From Berberis thunbergii (Eukaryota > Streptophyta > Magnoliopsida > Ranunculales > Berberidaceae), in assembly GCA_003290165.1 (NCBI GenBank), contig QNQO01000685.1, positions 248,001-312,000 of the forward strand: a DNA stretch of 64,000 nucleotides. Reading direction: 5' to 3'. Position 1 is the first letter of the stretch, and each line of letters starts with the position of its first letter. The notes below the pieces were generated by a model that worked only from the letters and a program-made list of their open reading frames with translations, was not told where the DNA came from and did no database searches. This document shows, piece after piece, positions 1 to 10,532 of this stretch. Position numbers and translations under genes: made by a program.

Positions 1-1000
1 TATCACACGTATACAAGCAAGTCCGTATACAAAATTTCTTTTCTTTTCACATTTTTTTTTTCGGAGTTGTGGAAAAGAGCATAAAAGAATATCAACTAAA
101 ACTCAAAATTCTTTTATGGTGACACTTTGTCAACCACAAGTAAATCAACCACAGTATCCACCATTCTTTTGGGGAACAAGAAATATTTGACACATTGTCA
201 ATTCACACATCTCATCTCTTTGCATCATATGAAAAACAATATGCATGCCAATTCACATCACAATACAAATACTCAAGCTAAAACAAGTGCTCAGTTAAAT
301 TCCAGCCAATATCTATACTAGAAATTTTCTTCTATTTTGTGTTATGCAATTGGGATCAATCTCGCCAGCTATGTAAATTCCAAATACATGCATCTGATCA
401 CTTTGCTAAGATTAATATATATTCAATTGAAGGACAGTGGACTAGCACAAAATCACAAGAGATCAATGCATCAAGACCAGACTCAAATTTCACCATGTAA
501 GAATACAAAGAAAGAACTATGTTCTTCCTAAAAGCATAACTAAACCCTACCTTATATACAAAGACCAACCCCACAACATAACCGATCCAATGAAGTGATA
601 GAGAAACATTCTATAGAGTTTCTGGCCTGCAAACCTGACTATCCTAGGACTACTTGTATTCATGTTCTGAAAGTTTGTTAGAAAACTAATCACATAAGTA
701 TTCAAATTATTCTCAAGAAGAATAGTATGAAATGACCAAGGTATTCCATCTCTCAGGGCAAAACTTTCAGTAGTAAATAGAAGTCCAAGTTGTACATAAC
801 TCAATGGATTATAACCCATCCATTGCATCAAAACTGTAGTATTCCTAAAAATTTAAGTTCTCCTTAAGGCCTTAAGTAATCTGTTCTATAAATAAAAATA
901 CTCAAGTGCTATGTCAAAATACCCAATCTAACAATAACCAAAATCAATACAAAAAAATAAATAAATAAAAAAGGAATGAAAATAAACTCATCTTTGATCC
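1..1000. other. Intergenic, no supported gene
   Basis: AT-rich sequence with only short open frames. The longest (547-831, minus, 94 codons) resembles no family I recognise and has no splice or codon context that would make it a gene. I see no repeat or transposon end here. Confidence 0.4.
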
Positions 1001-1017
1001 AAGAATCGAAACTCAAT

Positions 1018-1108
1018 CAACACGGGCTAACCATCTCGGCTTCCATCTCTTCTTCCACTTTCTCCTCCTCAGGAGCCCCAACAATCTGAAACCCGAATTC
1101 GGGCGTCA
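1018..1108 (-). other. Possible small coding exon, unassigned
   Basis: On the minus strand an open frame reads MTPEFGFQIVGAPEEEK and continues acidic (EEEMEAEMVSPC) to a stop near 1018. A TTTCAG acceptor-like site falls inside it, so it could be the last exon of a gene whose other exons I cannot find. It lies downstream of the RPN9 fragment on the same strand but does not match the RPN9 C-terminus. It may equally be chance. Confidence 0.2.
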
Positions 1109-1376
1109 TAACATACTCACATACAAATAAGTATAAGGTACCTTCAACCCATTATCCCTAGAATTCGAACAATTGGGAGAGAACCCAAATCATGTCCCCA
1201 TCTGTCCAACACTTGCAAACAATCCACCTGGGTGATAAGACCCATCTTGGATGCTCCATTGAAGACCCATATCAGAACTAGAAACCCCCCCATCTTTTCT
1301 ATGTTTAATAGAAATCAAGTTTCTCCTACCCATTGCTTCAAAACCTATAAAAAATCTCTCTATAAACCTATAAAAA

Positions 1377-1677
1377 ATTTCTCAAATCTCAAGATAACCA
1401 ATAACAGCTTATTTCTCACAATACTGGCGTGATACTATGACAGCAAAGTGGGTTAGCTTGAGGAGATTATTTTTGTCTCGAACTCCGCAATGAAATTGTG
1501 ATATAACTGTATGACAGCATCTCCGCCCTGAAAGACGGGAAGAGAGACGAATTGCTCGAGCTTGAGAGTGAGTTGATGCCAGAGCTTCCTCTCGTACAAA
1601 TCTGCCAAACAAGTGTACCACTCGGCCAGTTCAGGATGCGATTCGGGCTCACTCTCCAGATACTTGAGACCTGCCAT
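1377..1677 (-). pseudogene. RPN9: Proteasome lid subunit RPN9 (PSMD13), broken 5' fragment
   Basis: RPN9 is a PCI-domain subunit of the 26S proteasome lid that helps hold the regulatory particle together. On the minus strand the reading starts at ATG 1677 (MAGLKYLESEPESHPELAEW) and runs through LADLYERKLWHQLTLKLEQF and IQLYHNFIAEFETKI, all characteristic of the plant RPN9 N-terminus. At about 1455-1460 one A is missing from the run after ACAAAAATA, so the frame shifts. The next frame continues the family sequence (NLLKLTHFAVIVSRQY). A TAA then replaces a Glu codon (EK-stop-AVIGYLE), and homology fades near 1377. The remaining three quarters of the protein, including the PCI domain, was not found. 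It is a truncated, disabled copy; a single-base assembly error could explain the frameshift but not the stop and the missing exons. Confidence 0.8.
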
Positions 1678-2079
1678 ACCTCAATTGTTGTCCTCCTTTG
1701 CTCGCAAGCAACACACACAGTTCGCCTCACTCCATCCAGTCACTTTCTCAACCTTGCGAAACCCTTTCACAACGACAGTTAACAAATCCTCTCTCTCCCG
1801 GCCTAACATCGTCTCCCATCACCTGCATCTCGCTTGCAAGCCCATCGCCGCCATCGAAATGCAACAAAAGAAAAGGAAAAGGAAAAGAAAAGAAAAAATA
1901 AGAAGGAAAAAGGAGGAAGCAAAAGGTTTAGTTTTTTTTATTTATTTATATATATGGTGGGTGGCTATTCGCCCCCACCGAACTTTCGAATGCACCCACC
2001 CTCTTTCACAAAATAAAACCCTAATCGTTAGTTTAATAAAAGCCCAAAATCAAGCCCAAATATAATTGAGTAACAACCT

Positions 2080-2540
2080 GTCAACATTAGGGTTTACAAA
2101 TTTTTGGCTAAATACACACACTTTATTTATTTAGTAATGACAAACAAAATATTTTTTTCCCAATAAATGATATTACAATAAACGCCACAATTAATAAATA
2201 AGAAGTATTACAATATATACAACTCAAAATAATCTCGTCCCAAGATTCGGTAGAGGAAGGTAAGTAGGAAATTGATTCTTAAATAAACAAACTACACATC
2301 ACATGGACAAACCAATAGCTCATACGTATGCCCATAACTTAATGAAGACAATCACACAAAAATATAAATATTTTCAGTAAGTACAAAATTACGGGGTGCT
2401 ACAGCTATGGTATGCCAGACCTTAATTACTTGTCCCAAAATGGGATATAATAACAAATTGGTAAGGAAAAAACAGAAACTAGACAAATATATCATCTAAA
2501 CTGACCAAACCCCTAGATCAACGCCTGTACTTGCTGTTAC
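2080..2540. other. AT-rich spacer
   Basis: No gene, repeat unit or transposon terminus recognised. It lies just 3' of the DUF4283 relic (minus strand) and may include its degraded tail. Confidence 0.3.
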
Positions 2541-2551
2541 TTTTCTTCATT

Positions 2552-4485
2552 CTAGATGATCTTCGAGGAAAAAACCTTGAAGTTTTTGAAGTAGTCCTGG
2601 TCCATCGTGTTTTCTGTTGGCATATTCCTCTTATCGATTCTTTTCATAAATCGAATGTGGTCTGTTTTTAAACCTGACACTATTCTTGACCTGATGGTGT
2701 ATTCATCCAAATCTTCTTCATCCAAACTAATTTCATCCGAATTGTTGGAATCGGTCTCCAGTTCGGTTTCGCTGTTAGCATTACGAACCAAATAGTTCAC
2801 AATAGGTGGACTAAACTTTGAGTCCTCTTTTTCCTCCACTAAAGCATAACCCGAGTGCGCAATAGGCGTCTGTGCACTTTTCCCGGGTACTAATTTGTCG
2901 TTCGGGCTATCGCCCACAATGGGAGCTTGAACTTCCATAACCGCTGGCATTGTATTGTCCTCTGTGTGTTCGTTATGTGGCCTGGAATTACTACCTAAAA
3001 CCTCAACAAAATCTTGGCCAATGGTCTCATTTTTGTTAGGGATAAACTTCCCTATTTCATTGCTTAAAACCTGGGTCCCTGTGATCAAAACCTCCTGAGT
3101 CGTCTTGGATGAAACATAACGTGATTGCTCTGTTTTGAGAGCAGCAACCTGCACCTGCATCTGCCCTCTTTTGGGTGAAACAGAGTGCGTATGCACTGAT
3201 TCACTATCGTGACATCCTGCTGCAGATTGAAGATGCTCTGATGTATCATAATTCCTAATGTTCGTCGCCTTGTCAGCTTCACTAACTGTATAACCGACCC
3301 CATTAAAAAGTCTTGGGTATTCTCATTAGAATGTTGCATTGTTTCCTTGTCGGCTTCTACAAAATCCTCTTCCGAGTTTTCATCACATAAAACACCAAAC
3401 TTGTTGGCCAAACTGATTTTATCGACTTCCCCATCCCGTGATTTCACTTTTTCTCCTTCTTCTTGTTCACTTATGATTTCAGCTCTTGAGAATCTTTCGC
3501 CCCACTAGTTCCTATTTTCTCCTTTGTTTCCATCGATTTTTTAGTAACCGGGACATACATTTGCTTCTTCATGTTTTGTCCTCGAGTCTCCTTGTATTGT
3601 TTTTGAATTTGCTTTGCCTTTTCTGTATTCTTGCCTTCATTATGATATTCTCCATCATCATTAGATTGTTCCTTCTTCTTTCCCATAAGTTTCCTACAAT
3701 AATCCCTCTCATGTCCAATTAACGAACAATGGCCACAATATTTAAAACCAGGGTATTCTAGTTTTTGCCAATATCCGCCATATTTTGGACTCTCAAGCCA
3801 AATCTTATGAGGTAAATGTTTAGTTACCTCCGTCTCGACGCACATACAAGCAACTTTTGGTTGAGCAAAATATCTAGTGCCATCATCGATCCTAAGAAAA
3901 TTACTAACCGAATTCCCAATCGCCTTCATAATTGTTGGGAGAAAAAAAAAAGCGAAAGGTAGATTAGGGAGTTTGATCCATATTGGGGCCAATTCCGGAT
4001 CCGCCCGAAGGCTAAAACTAGGGTGCCAACGAAAATTTTATATCTAACGCCCAGAATAGTGAAGGAATCTTATTTTGAAAGCACTTTCTAAACTTCATCT
4101 TCCGATTGTAAATAAACCACAACATGCCTTTGATCAATAAGACCCATAATGAAATCACCGAATATTCTCCAAGATCTGTGAATGGAGTCTCTTATCGAAT
4201 CACGCGAAGGTCGGAAACTTGAAAACTTCAACACCACAACATGATTTGACACATGAGCCTTTCCCCTTGAGACATTCGAATCGGATAGCAATAAGGTCGG
4301 GCTGCCCTCTTTTCGAAAACTTGTAAATCCGTCGGTTTGTCGTCAAGATCATCCTTCATTGCTTTGCCTAGGATCTGCACAAAGGAACGCTTCAAAACCC
4401 CATCATCTTCCAGGCCAGCCACAGGGGAGTCCTCCTTGGCTGGCTGTGTCGCTACCATAAACCCTAGCCTCCACCTAAACTTCAA
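2552..4485 (-). pseudogene. LINE ORF1-like / DUF4283 zinc-knuckle protein, degenerate
   Basis: Minus-strand coding remnants in several frames (4485-4228, 4291-4088, about 4040-3471, 3447-3085, 3196-2552) form one ancestral ORF. The N-terminal part has the DUF4283 pattern (VVVLKFSSFRPSRDSI then WRIFGDFIMG). The middle part reads WHPSFSLRADPELAPIWIKL followed by a zinc knuckle CGHCSLIGHERDYC (C-x2-C-x4-H-x4-C) at about 3695-3735. The C-terminal part is acidic and low in complexity. Such proteins are the ORF1/gag-like part of plant LINEs, or stand-alone relatives. At least three frame breaks and a stop near 4035 make it non-functional. No reverse transcriptase lies on its 3' side, which is unusual because LINE copies normally lose the 5' end first. 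Confidence 0.7.
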
Positions 4486-4696
4486 GGGTTGAGATTAACT
4501 CCAATATGCTTGGAGCGGTTAAAAGAAAGCAACTCGAAAATAGTTTTTCCAGTTTTACCCCTCTAAATCGCCTCAGAGCTCTAATCTCTCACAATGATAA
4601 GAAGTTAAATCGTCTAGTATTTGTTAACACCTAAATATCCATCTTTTTTATATGCAACACCTACTAAATCAACTTATTCTATAACAATCATTATCT

Positions 4697-4935
4697 TGTT
4701 GGGATAGTGTTGGCTTGAATAGTCCCACATCAAGTAAATGTTTTCATATCAATGAGATAGTTACAGAGTCATCGTCTATGAAGTAGGCAAAGTCGAACCG
4801 CATAAATCTTGGTGTGATCTTTATTTATCTGCATATTACGTATTGCTTGTTGTTTGCTTATTAATTGTATAATATTTTTAGTCATTCGCTTTCATCAACT
4901 ACATTTTGGCCTTGTATTTGGAATTATTTGCATCA
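4697..4935 (+). repeat. TRIM-like LTR copy 1
   Basis: Begins TGTTGGGATAGTGTTGGCTTG. Positions 4697-4862 are closely similar to 5882-6051 (shared blocks include GATAGTTACAGAGTC, GGTGTGATCTTTATTT and CATATTACGTATTGCTTG). The exact 3' end is unclear; the coordinate given is approximate. Confidence 0.55.
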
Positions 4936-5407
4936 GTAGGTGTTTTGGATTGCACTAGATGAGAAAAAGAAACCATAATTAGATAAGGCGACAGTTGAGG
5001 TTATTGAGAAATGGAGTAAAATGGATCAGAAGGCATGTATTACGATTCGTTTGTGTCTTTCTCGTAATGTGACTTACAACTTCGCTGATGAAGGGATAGG
5101 TGCAGGGTAGCGAGCCAAGTGGAGCATCGCAGGTGCGCGGTTCGCCAGATGAATAATCCAAATTAGGCTCTAGATCATTGGCGAGGGTGGTATCCGGAGG
5201 TATCCTACAAGTTCGGACGTGGTGAAGTTAGTGCGGTAGTTGTGACTAGGTGGAGCCAACATGCCGAGAATAATCGAGCCCGTACACTAAGTGCTACCCA
5301 CAGGATCGTGGTTGCACATGAGACTCGAGGAGGAGGTGTACTTCGAGATGTTGCAGACTGGTGGATGGATTATAGGATGTGTGATGATTCGCGCCAAAGG
5401 TGGAGTT

Positions 5408-5641
5408 TGTTGGGATAATGTTGGCTTGAATACTCCTCCATCAAGTAAGGAGGAGTTGTCACTAATGTTTATAAGGAAGCAGTCCACTCCCTAATAGCAA
5501 CAAGGCATTTTGTGGAAAATCCCACACCACCTAGGCCCGGATGAAAAGCCTGATAGGTGGTGTTTAAGTTGGAGACAATATCGTTGCTATGTATAGTGAA
5601 CCAAGGGGTGCGCGCAAGTGCACATGTGCAATGCACTAACA
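5408..5641 (+). repeat. TRIM-like LTR copy 2, followed by primer-binding site
   Basis: A 234-bp LTR starting TGTTGGGATAATG and ending CACTAACA (TGTT...AACA ends). It is preceded by a purine-rich tract (CGCCAAAGGTGGAGTT) and followed by TGGAATCAGAGC at 5643, one mismatch from the usual initiator-methionine tRNA primer site TGGTATCAGAGC. It shares its first ~45 bp with the other two LTR copies and then diverges. Confidence 0.65.
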
Positions 5642-5671
5642 AGTGGAATCAGAGCCGATGGTTCGGCAGGA

Positions 5672-5841
5672 ACTTGGCGATGTTAAGGTGCAGGCAACAC
5701 ATCGTTCAAGGAGAGTAGGAGCAGGACAACGAGCTAGATCCAGGCGGAGTGCAAGTACTTGGCGAGGTGAAGGTGCAGGCGGCACATCGTTCAAGGAGAG
5801 TAGGCGCAGGGCAGTGAGCCAGTTCTAGGCGGAGTGCAGGT
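5672..5841 (+). repeat. 85-bp tandem duplication inside TRIM internal region
   Basis: Two copies of an 85-bp unit, 5672-5756 and 5757-5841, both starting ACTTGGCGA and both containing ACATCGTTCAAGGAGAGTAG and CAGGCGGAGTGCA or a close variant. They sit between the primer site and the next polypurine tract. Confidence 0.8.
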
Positions 5842-5881
5842 CTTCCGGGTAAATGTTGACGATTAGCGCCAAGATAGAGAT

Positions 5882-6075
5882 TCTTGGGATGGAGTTGGCT
5901 TGAATAGTCTCACATCAAGTAAGTGTTTTCATATCAATAAGATAGTTACAGAGTCGTCGTCCGTCTATGGAGTAGGCAAAGACGAACCATGTAAATTATG
6001 GTGTGATCTTTATTTCTCTACATATTACGTATTGCTTGTTGTTTGCTTATATTATGGTGTAAACTATGGTGTGAT
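5882..6075 (+). repeat. TRIM-like LTR copy 3
   Basis: Starts TCTTGGGATGGAGTTGGCTTG after a purine-rich tract (GCGCCAAGATAGAGAT) and follows copy 1 for about 170 bp. With copies 1 and 2 it makes an LTR-internal-LTR-internal-LTR tandem array. The 3' limit is approximate. Confidence 0.55.
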
Positions 6076-6577
6076 CTTTACGTATTGATCTTGAAGCTGC
6101 AATCAATCAGAGAGTATGTGAGGTGAGTATCCTGAGCCATCTCAAACCAAACAACAAATTTCAAAAAATGCGTTACTTTTTAACTCAATTAGTAGGTAGG
6201 AGTTCACATTGAACTTCAGCTAGTCAAGCTTATATGCTTCTCATAAATACTACTTGCTTGCAACATTGCTTCTACAAAATTATTTCTTTGGTATTTCTAT
6301 TCTGTTATAATACAATAAGAACGGGAAATCAGATAAAGAACAACTAACCTGAATACTATGACTGGCTTATCAATCTTCACCCTCTCGCAGTCATTTTGGT
6401 TTTGATTAATTCTAAGTTTGGAAGTAGGCGTCTGCCATTATCAACACAACTAATTGGTTAGATCAGTGTTCAAGTGATTATATTACTGAGTTGTATATCA
6501 AAACTTGTTGGAATGTAGGCTTGCTATCAGAAGTAACGAGAGTTCTTCGGGAGAATGGACTGACAGTTATGAAAACA
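6076..6577. other. Intergenic, nothing recognised
   Basis: AT-rich sequence with no long open frame, repeat or terminus that I can support. Confidence 0.3.
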
Positions 6578-6887
6578 CACTACACCAAATTGACACTTTT
6601 GTAATAACTCTCAAAACAGTATCACTTTTAAGATGTTGCAATTCACCAAACAATTTCAAGTCAAAACTAAATTTAGTAAAAAAAAATGAAAAACAGTAAC
6701 AAAAAAAAATGATACAATAAATTGGATCACCATGAATAGTATCACTTTTATAACCATACTTTTCATGGTGATACAATTATTGTATCATTTTGTTTGTGAA
6801 AATGTGTAAAATTGTTAGGTGAATTGTTACACTTCAAAAGTGATACTGTTTTGGGGGTTGTTACAAAAATGTCAATTTGATGTAGCA
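6578..6887. mobile_element. CACTA-ended hairpin MITE
   Basis: The left end reads CACTACACCAAATTGACA and the right end TGTCAATTTGATGTAG, with inverted homology continuing inward (AAAACAGTATCACTTTT against AAAAGTGATACTGTTTT, then CACCATGAA against TTCATGGTG). The whole ~310 bp is therefore one long imperfect inverted repeat with its centre near 6735-6765. It has no coding capacity. CACTACACCA-type ends point to the CACTA (En/Spm) superfamily. The same terminal sequence ends the insertion at 28370. Confidence 0.7.
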
Positions 6888-7564
6888 ATGGACGTGTTTT
6901 ATGTAAGGGACGCTTTTGGCAATTTAGTGGACTTGAAGATGTGAAGAAAGTCCAGAGTCTCGTCCATGGGCTAAGGCAAGTTTCTTCTTTGGAAGTTTTT
7001 TCGAGGGATTATTGTCTTGAATCATGTGTGGTCTGATCAACAAACGAATTGAATGTACATAATGTTATGGGAGTTTATCTGGGATTTATGCAAAGATGCT
7101 GGTATGCTACTTGATGTATTTCTATATTGGATGTTGGTTCATCTGACTTAAAATCTAATGTGCAATTTGGATTTGTTGTTTAGCTTCAATATACAACTCG
7201 ACCCAACCTTAAGTTTTCCATTATCTCCATCAAAATGTATACAAATTAACGCAACTTTGAGATCATTTTAAAGCTAGTGCCAAAGTGTGATATATTTGAT
7301 CATGAGCTGAACTCAAGGCAACTTCATTATATTTTTGTTCTAGATACAATGATTCGACCCAAATTACATTTTTAACGTAAGGAACGCTTGAAATGTCCAT
7401 GGACTCAAAAGAAAATATTGAATTACATCACATTATATCATGAAATGTTTGAAAGAGAAAAGAGATGGGATTAATGGACAACAATTTTGTTTTACCTTAC
7501 ATATTTAGAAGTTGACTCATTGATTACCCTTGGTGAGGATGATGGTAAGCCGTATGGGATGATA
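6888..7564. other. Intergenic, nothing recognised
   Basis: No gene or repeat identified; short open frames only. Confidence 0.3.
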
Positions 7565-7730
7565 GGAGCTTTGCTACAGAGCGAGGGAAGGAGTGAGGGA
7601 AAGGGTGTAACCACCCATCCTCCTCGGGATGAGCGCATCATATTGGAGATGCGTGTGAGCGCTCATCGCGAGGAGGATGGGTGGTGACACCCATCTCTCG
7701 CTCCCTTTCCCTCGACCCCTAGAATTTTCC
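7565..7730. mobile_element. GC-rich foldback element, copy A (9-bp target duplication)
   Basis: A 166-bp near-perfect hairpin with arms of ~70 bp. The left arm contains GAGTGAGGGAAAGGGTGT and CACCCATCCTCCTCGGGATG; the right arm carries their complements. It is flanked by GGGATGATA at 7556-7564 and 7731-7739, a 9-bp direct repeat as made by Mutator-like elements. The outer ends pair imperfectly (GGAGCTTTGCTACAG against the complement of CCCTAGAATTTTCC). The arms are much richer in GC than the surroundings. A second member lies at 35025-35224. Confidence 0.75.
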
Positions 7731-7739
7731 GGGATGATA

Positions 7740-8077
7740 GGGGATCCAATAAAAACCTTGCTTGTTAATTAAAAAATAAAAAAAGTAAAATAAACGGTAA
7801 ATGATCAAAAAGTTATTCAACTTGTAACCCAACATACAATTATTTTTTAATAAGTTTGTATAGGTTATTTTCTCAACATAAAGATTATCCTAAAAAAAAG
7901 TCATTCGAATATTCTTATCTCATTGATTTGTCCATTTTGTAAACATTGACCCTTGATCAAAGAAAATGAAGGTAAATACATTTTTCGAATGAAACCATAT
8001 GTTGAAATTTGCTGATTATAAGGAGTATATGTGTGATATTCACATAATTATTACAGAATATATCCTTAATTTATACA
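7740..8077. other. AT-rich spacer
   Basis: Lies between the foldback element and the LTR. No feature recognised. Confidence 0.3.
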
Positions 8078-9907
8078 TGTTAGTGTTTGATTATTATATT
8101 TTATAGTAATTATTTCGTTTTCATATCTTTGTAGGAATTTGAGCGTAAACGATGAAATCATATTAAGGCGTCTATATAAGGAATTACACGTGGTGGTACA
8201 AAGTAGGGAGATAATCACAAAACCTAAACCTATAAACCCAAACCCTAATCCTAAACTCAAATCCATAAGTCCATACACCCTAAGCCTACAACCTAATCCA
8301 CAAATCCTAAGCCCATAAACCTACCCATAAACCAAACCTAAACCCAACACCTAGTTCATAACCTAAAACCCATAAACCAAACCCACAAACCTAACCCTAA
8401 GCCACCCATCATCCACCAACATCCCACATTCTATCCCACGTTCTCCCACAATCCCATATTCTCCCACAATCATTCTATCCACCAACATCCCATGCTCTCT
8501 CCCATCTTCACCTAACATCACTTGCTATTTCTCAATCTATAAAATCAATGAAAAAAGAATAGCAAACGAGGAAGGGGAGAGAAGGGAAAAGGAATTAGAG
8601 ACAAATCAAAACCTCTCCTCTCTTAAAAGTGATTCTCATCACAAACCACCATTCCCTACTCCTCTCTACTGTCCACACAGTCACCTCACCACCACCTCCG
8701 CCGAACAGCTCAACAGGTCACGAACCAGCACCGCCACCGCGCCCAAACCACCGCGAAGCAGAGCACCGCCGCGAAACAGGAAACTCTGTTTCAATTTGAT
8801 CTTCCTGATTTTCAATTATTTTTACTGTTCCTCACACTCTCTCTCTCTTTTACAGGTTATAGCATTCATTTGGAGTCGAGGGAAGTCGCGAGGAGCGACG
8901 GAAAGCCGCCGGACAGTCGCGAAACAGGGACGAAACAGGGAGTTTTCCTTCCCTGTTTTCTCGATTTGTTTTTCTGTTTCTTCGAGATTTTCTTCACCCT
9001 TGCTCTTCTTTGCAGGTTCTAGGATCGATTTGAGGAGGAGGGAGATCGCGAGGAAGCGAAAACGGGGCCGCGAGAGCCGCCGTCTCGCTGGAGAAGAAGA
9101 TCGGAATTCGCTGTTTTACTGTAGCGGGTTACTGTAGCGTACTGTAGCAACACTGTAGCAGGGCGGTAAATTTGAATTGTTATTTGATTTTGGCTATTTC
9201 CACCCAGAGAATTGCTCTGTACCACCACAGAGCAATTTTGGGGCATTTCCTCGGGATTCGTGCACACCAACCCGTCGATCTGCTGTTCGCCATCACACCA
9301 CACCGAGGCATCGACAAACCAATTGGGTTTTGTAAATTTTATTTTAAATTATTTTACTGATTGTGTACTTAATTGTTAATTGCAATTTATTTCTGAATGT
9401 TTGATAAATTGCTTTCACCTTGCATGTTCGAGTAATTTAACTTGATATGCTTGGTAGTTAGAATTACCATTTATCAATATTCAAAGCATGAAATACTTTG
9501 TTAAGGTTTAAAAGAACATGATATAATTTAAATTGGATTTTAACGATCACATATTCGGTGTAAGCAAGGGATTTTCATCCCTAAAGCTTCTCGTAAATTC
9601 AGTAATTTAGATTAAATATATTTTTGCTAACTCATTGGTGAGTCCAAGCCCACCAAACCCATCTCATTTCATCTTATCATTTTATTTTGTTTTATTATCT
9701 TTAATTTAGTTTTCTTTTAAAAACACTGTAACCCCCATTTTCCATTTTAATTAGTTTAGATAATTTCTTAAAATATCAATTGCATTCACCTTCTTCGTGG
9801 GATCGACCCCGTACTTGCCGTTGTCTACCAGTTAGACACCGTGCACTTGCGGTTATTACAAGTGGGTTGAATTAACCTGTTAATTTAGGTTAGTTAAATC
9901 CTCATCA
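8078..9907 (+). repeat. Athila-like gypsy LTR, apparently without internal region
   Basis: Starts TGTTAGTGTTTGATTATTAT and ends ATCCTCATCA (about 1830 bp). Its 3' part has the usual gypsy signature: a run TGTAACCCCC near 9727, CGTGGGATCGACCCC near 9796, then TGCACTTGCGGTTATTACAA. The same start and end occur, diverged, in the LTR at 17255-18973. No primer-binding site follows 9907, and the 5-bp flanks differ, so it is a decayed solo LTR or a detached 3' LTR. Its 5' third contains degenerate CCTAAAC-like repeats (8215-8400). Confidence 0.65.
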
Positions 9908-10241
9908 ATGTGCTCCGTCACTGATTAGCCTTAGGATATAGAATGCAGTTACTTACATGATCGGAGCAGAGGCAAGTATTCATATAAGGTGGAGGTGATA
10001 GACAGGAGGGAAAACAAGTCTTTATGTAGGTAGAGGCGCCGCGGATGCTAGGTGACAACAATGATGTAGCCTTTCGGCATGGTTTAGCTACACTTATGGG
10101 GATAGTGATATAGCTTTAGGGCATTGTTTGAATTAGTCTTGAGACATGAGTTAAAATAAATAAATAAAGGGTCAACCACCCAAATTATAAATAAAAAAAA
10201 CAAATTAATAAATAAAACGAATATGCAAGAGCGCACACAAT
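9908..10241. other. Intergenic, nothing recognised
   Basis: No coding or repeat structure that I can support. Confidence 0.3.
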
Positions 10242-10523
10242 AGGGTTGAAAACCAAACTGTGAATCGAACCGAACCGACTAAAATCGAATCACAACTGAA
10301 ATAAAACCGAATCGACCGACTATTTTAAACATATTATTTATATATAAAATATATTATTTATTATATATATTCGGTCGGTTCGGTTTGGTCGGTTAAAATC
10401 ACATAGAAACCGAAAACCGAACCGACCACTTCAGTTTTGAATTTTTTTAAAACCGAAACCGATTCGAACCGAATTTAAACCGAATCAATTGATTCGGTCG
10501 GTTTGATCGATTTTTTTGTTCAG
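10242..10523. mobile_element. hAT-like MITE rich in CGGTTCGG motifs
   Basis: A 282-bp non-coding element flanked by GCACACAAT at 10233-10241 and 10524-10532. The interior consists of many AACCGAACCGAC-type motifs on the left and their complements (TCGGTCGGTTCGG) on the right, around an AT-rich core (10325-10370). Dense short subterminal repeats and an 8-9 bp target duplication fit the hAT superfamily. Confidence 0.65.
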
Positions 10524-10532
10524 GCACACAAT

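Noticed and set aside
8210..8410. Interstitial telomere repeat (CCTAAAC-like)
   Set aside because: Units are irregular (CCTAAACC, CCATAAACC, CCTAAGCC) with no run of perfect CCCTAAA. It lies in an LTR and is better read as low-complexity sequence.
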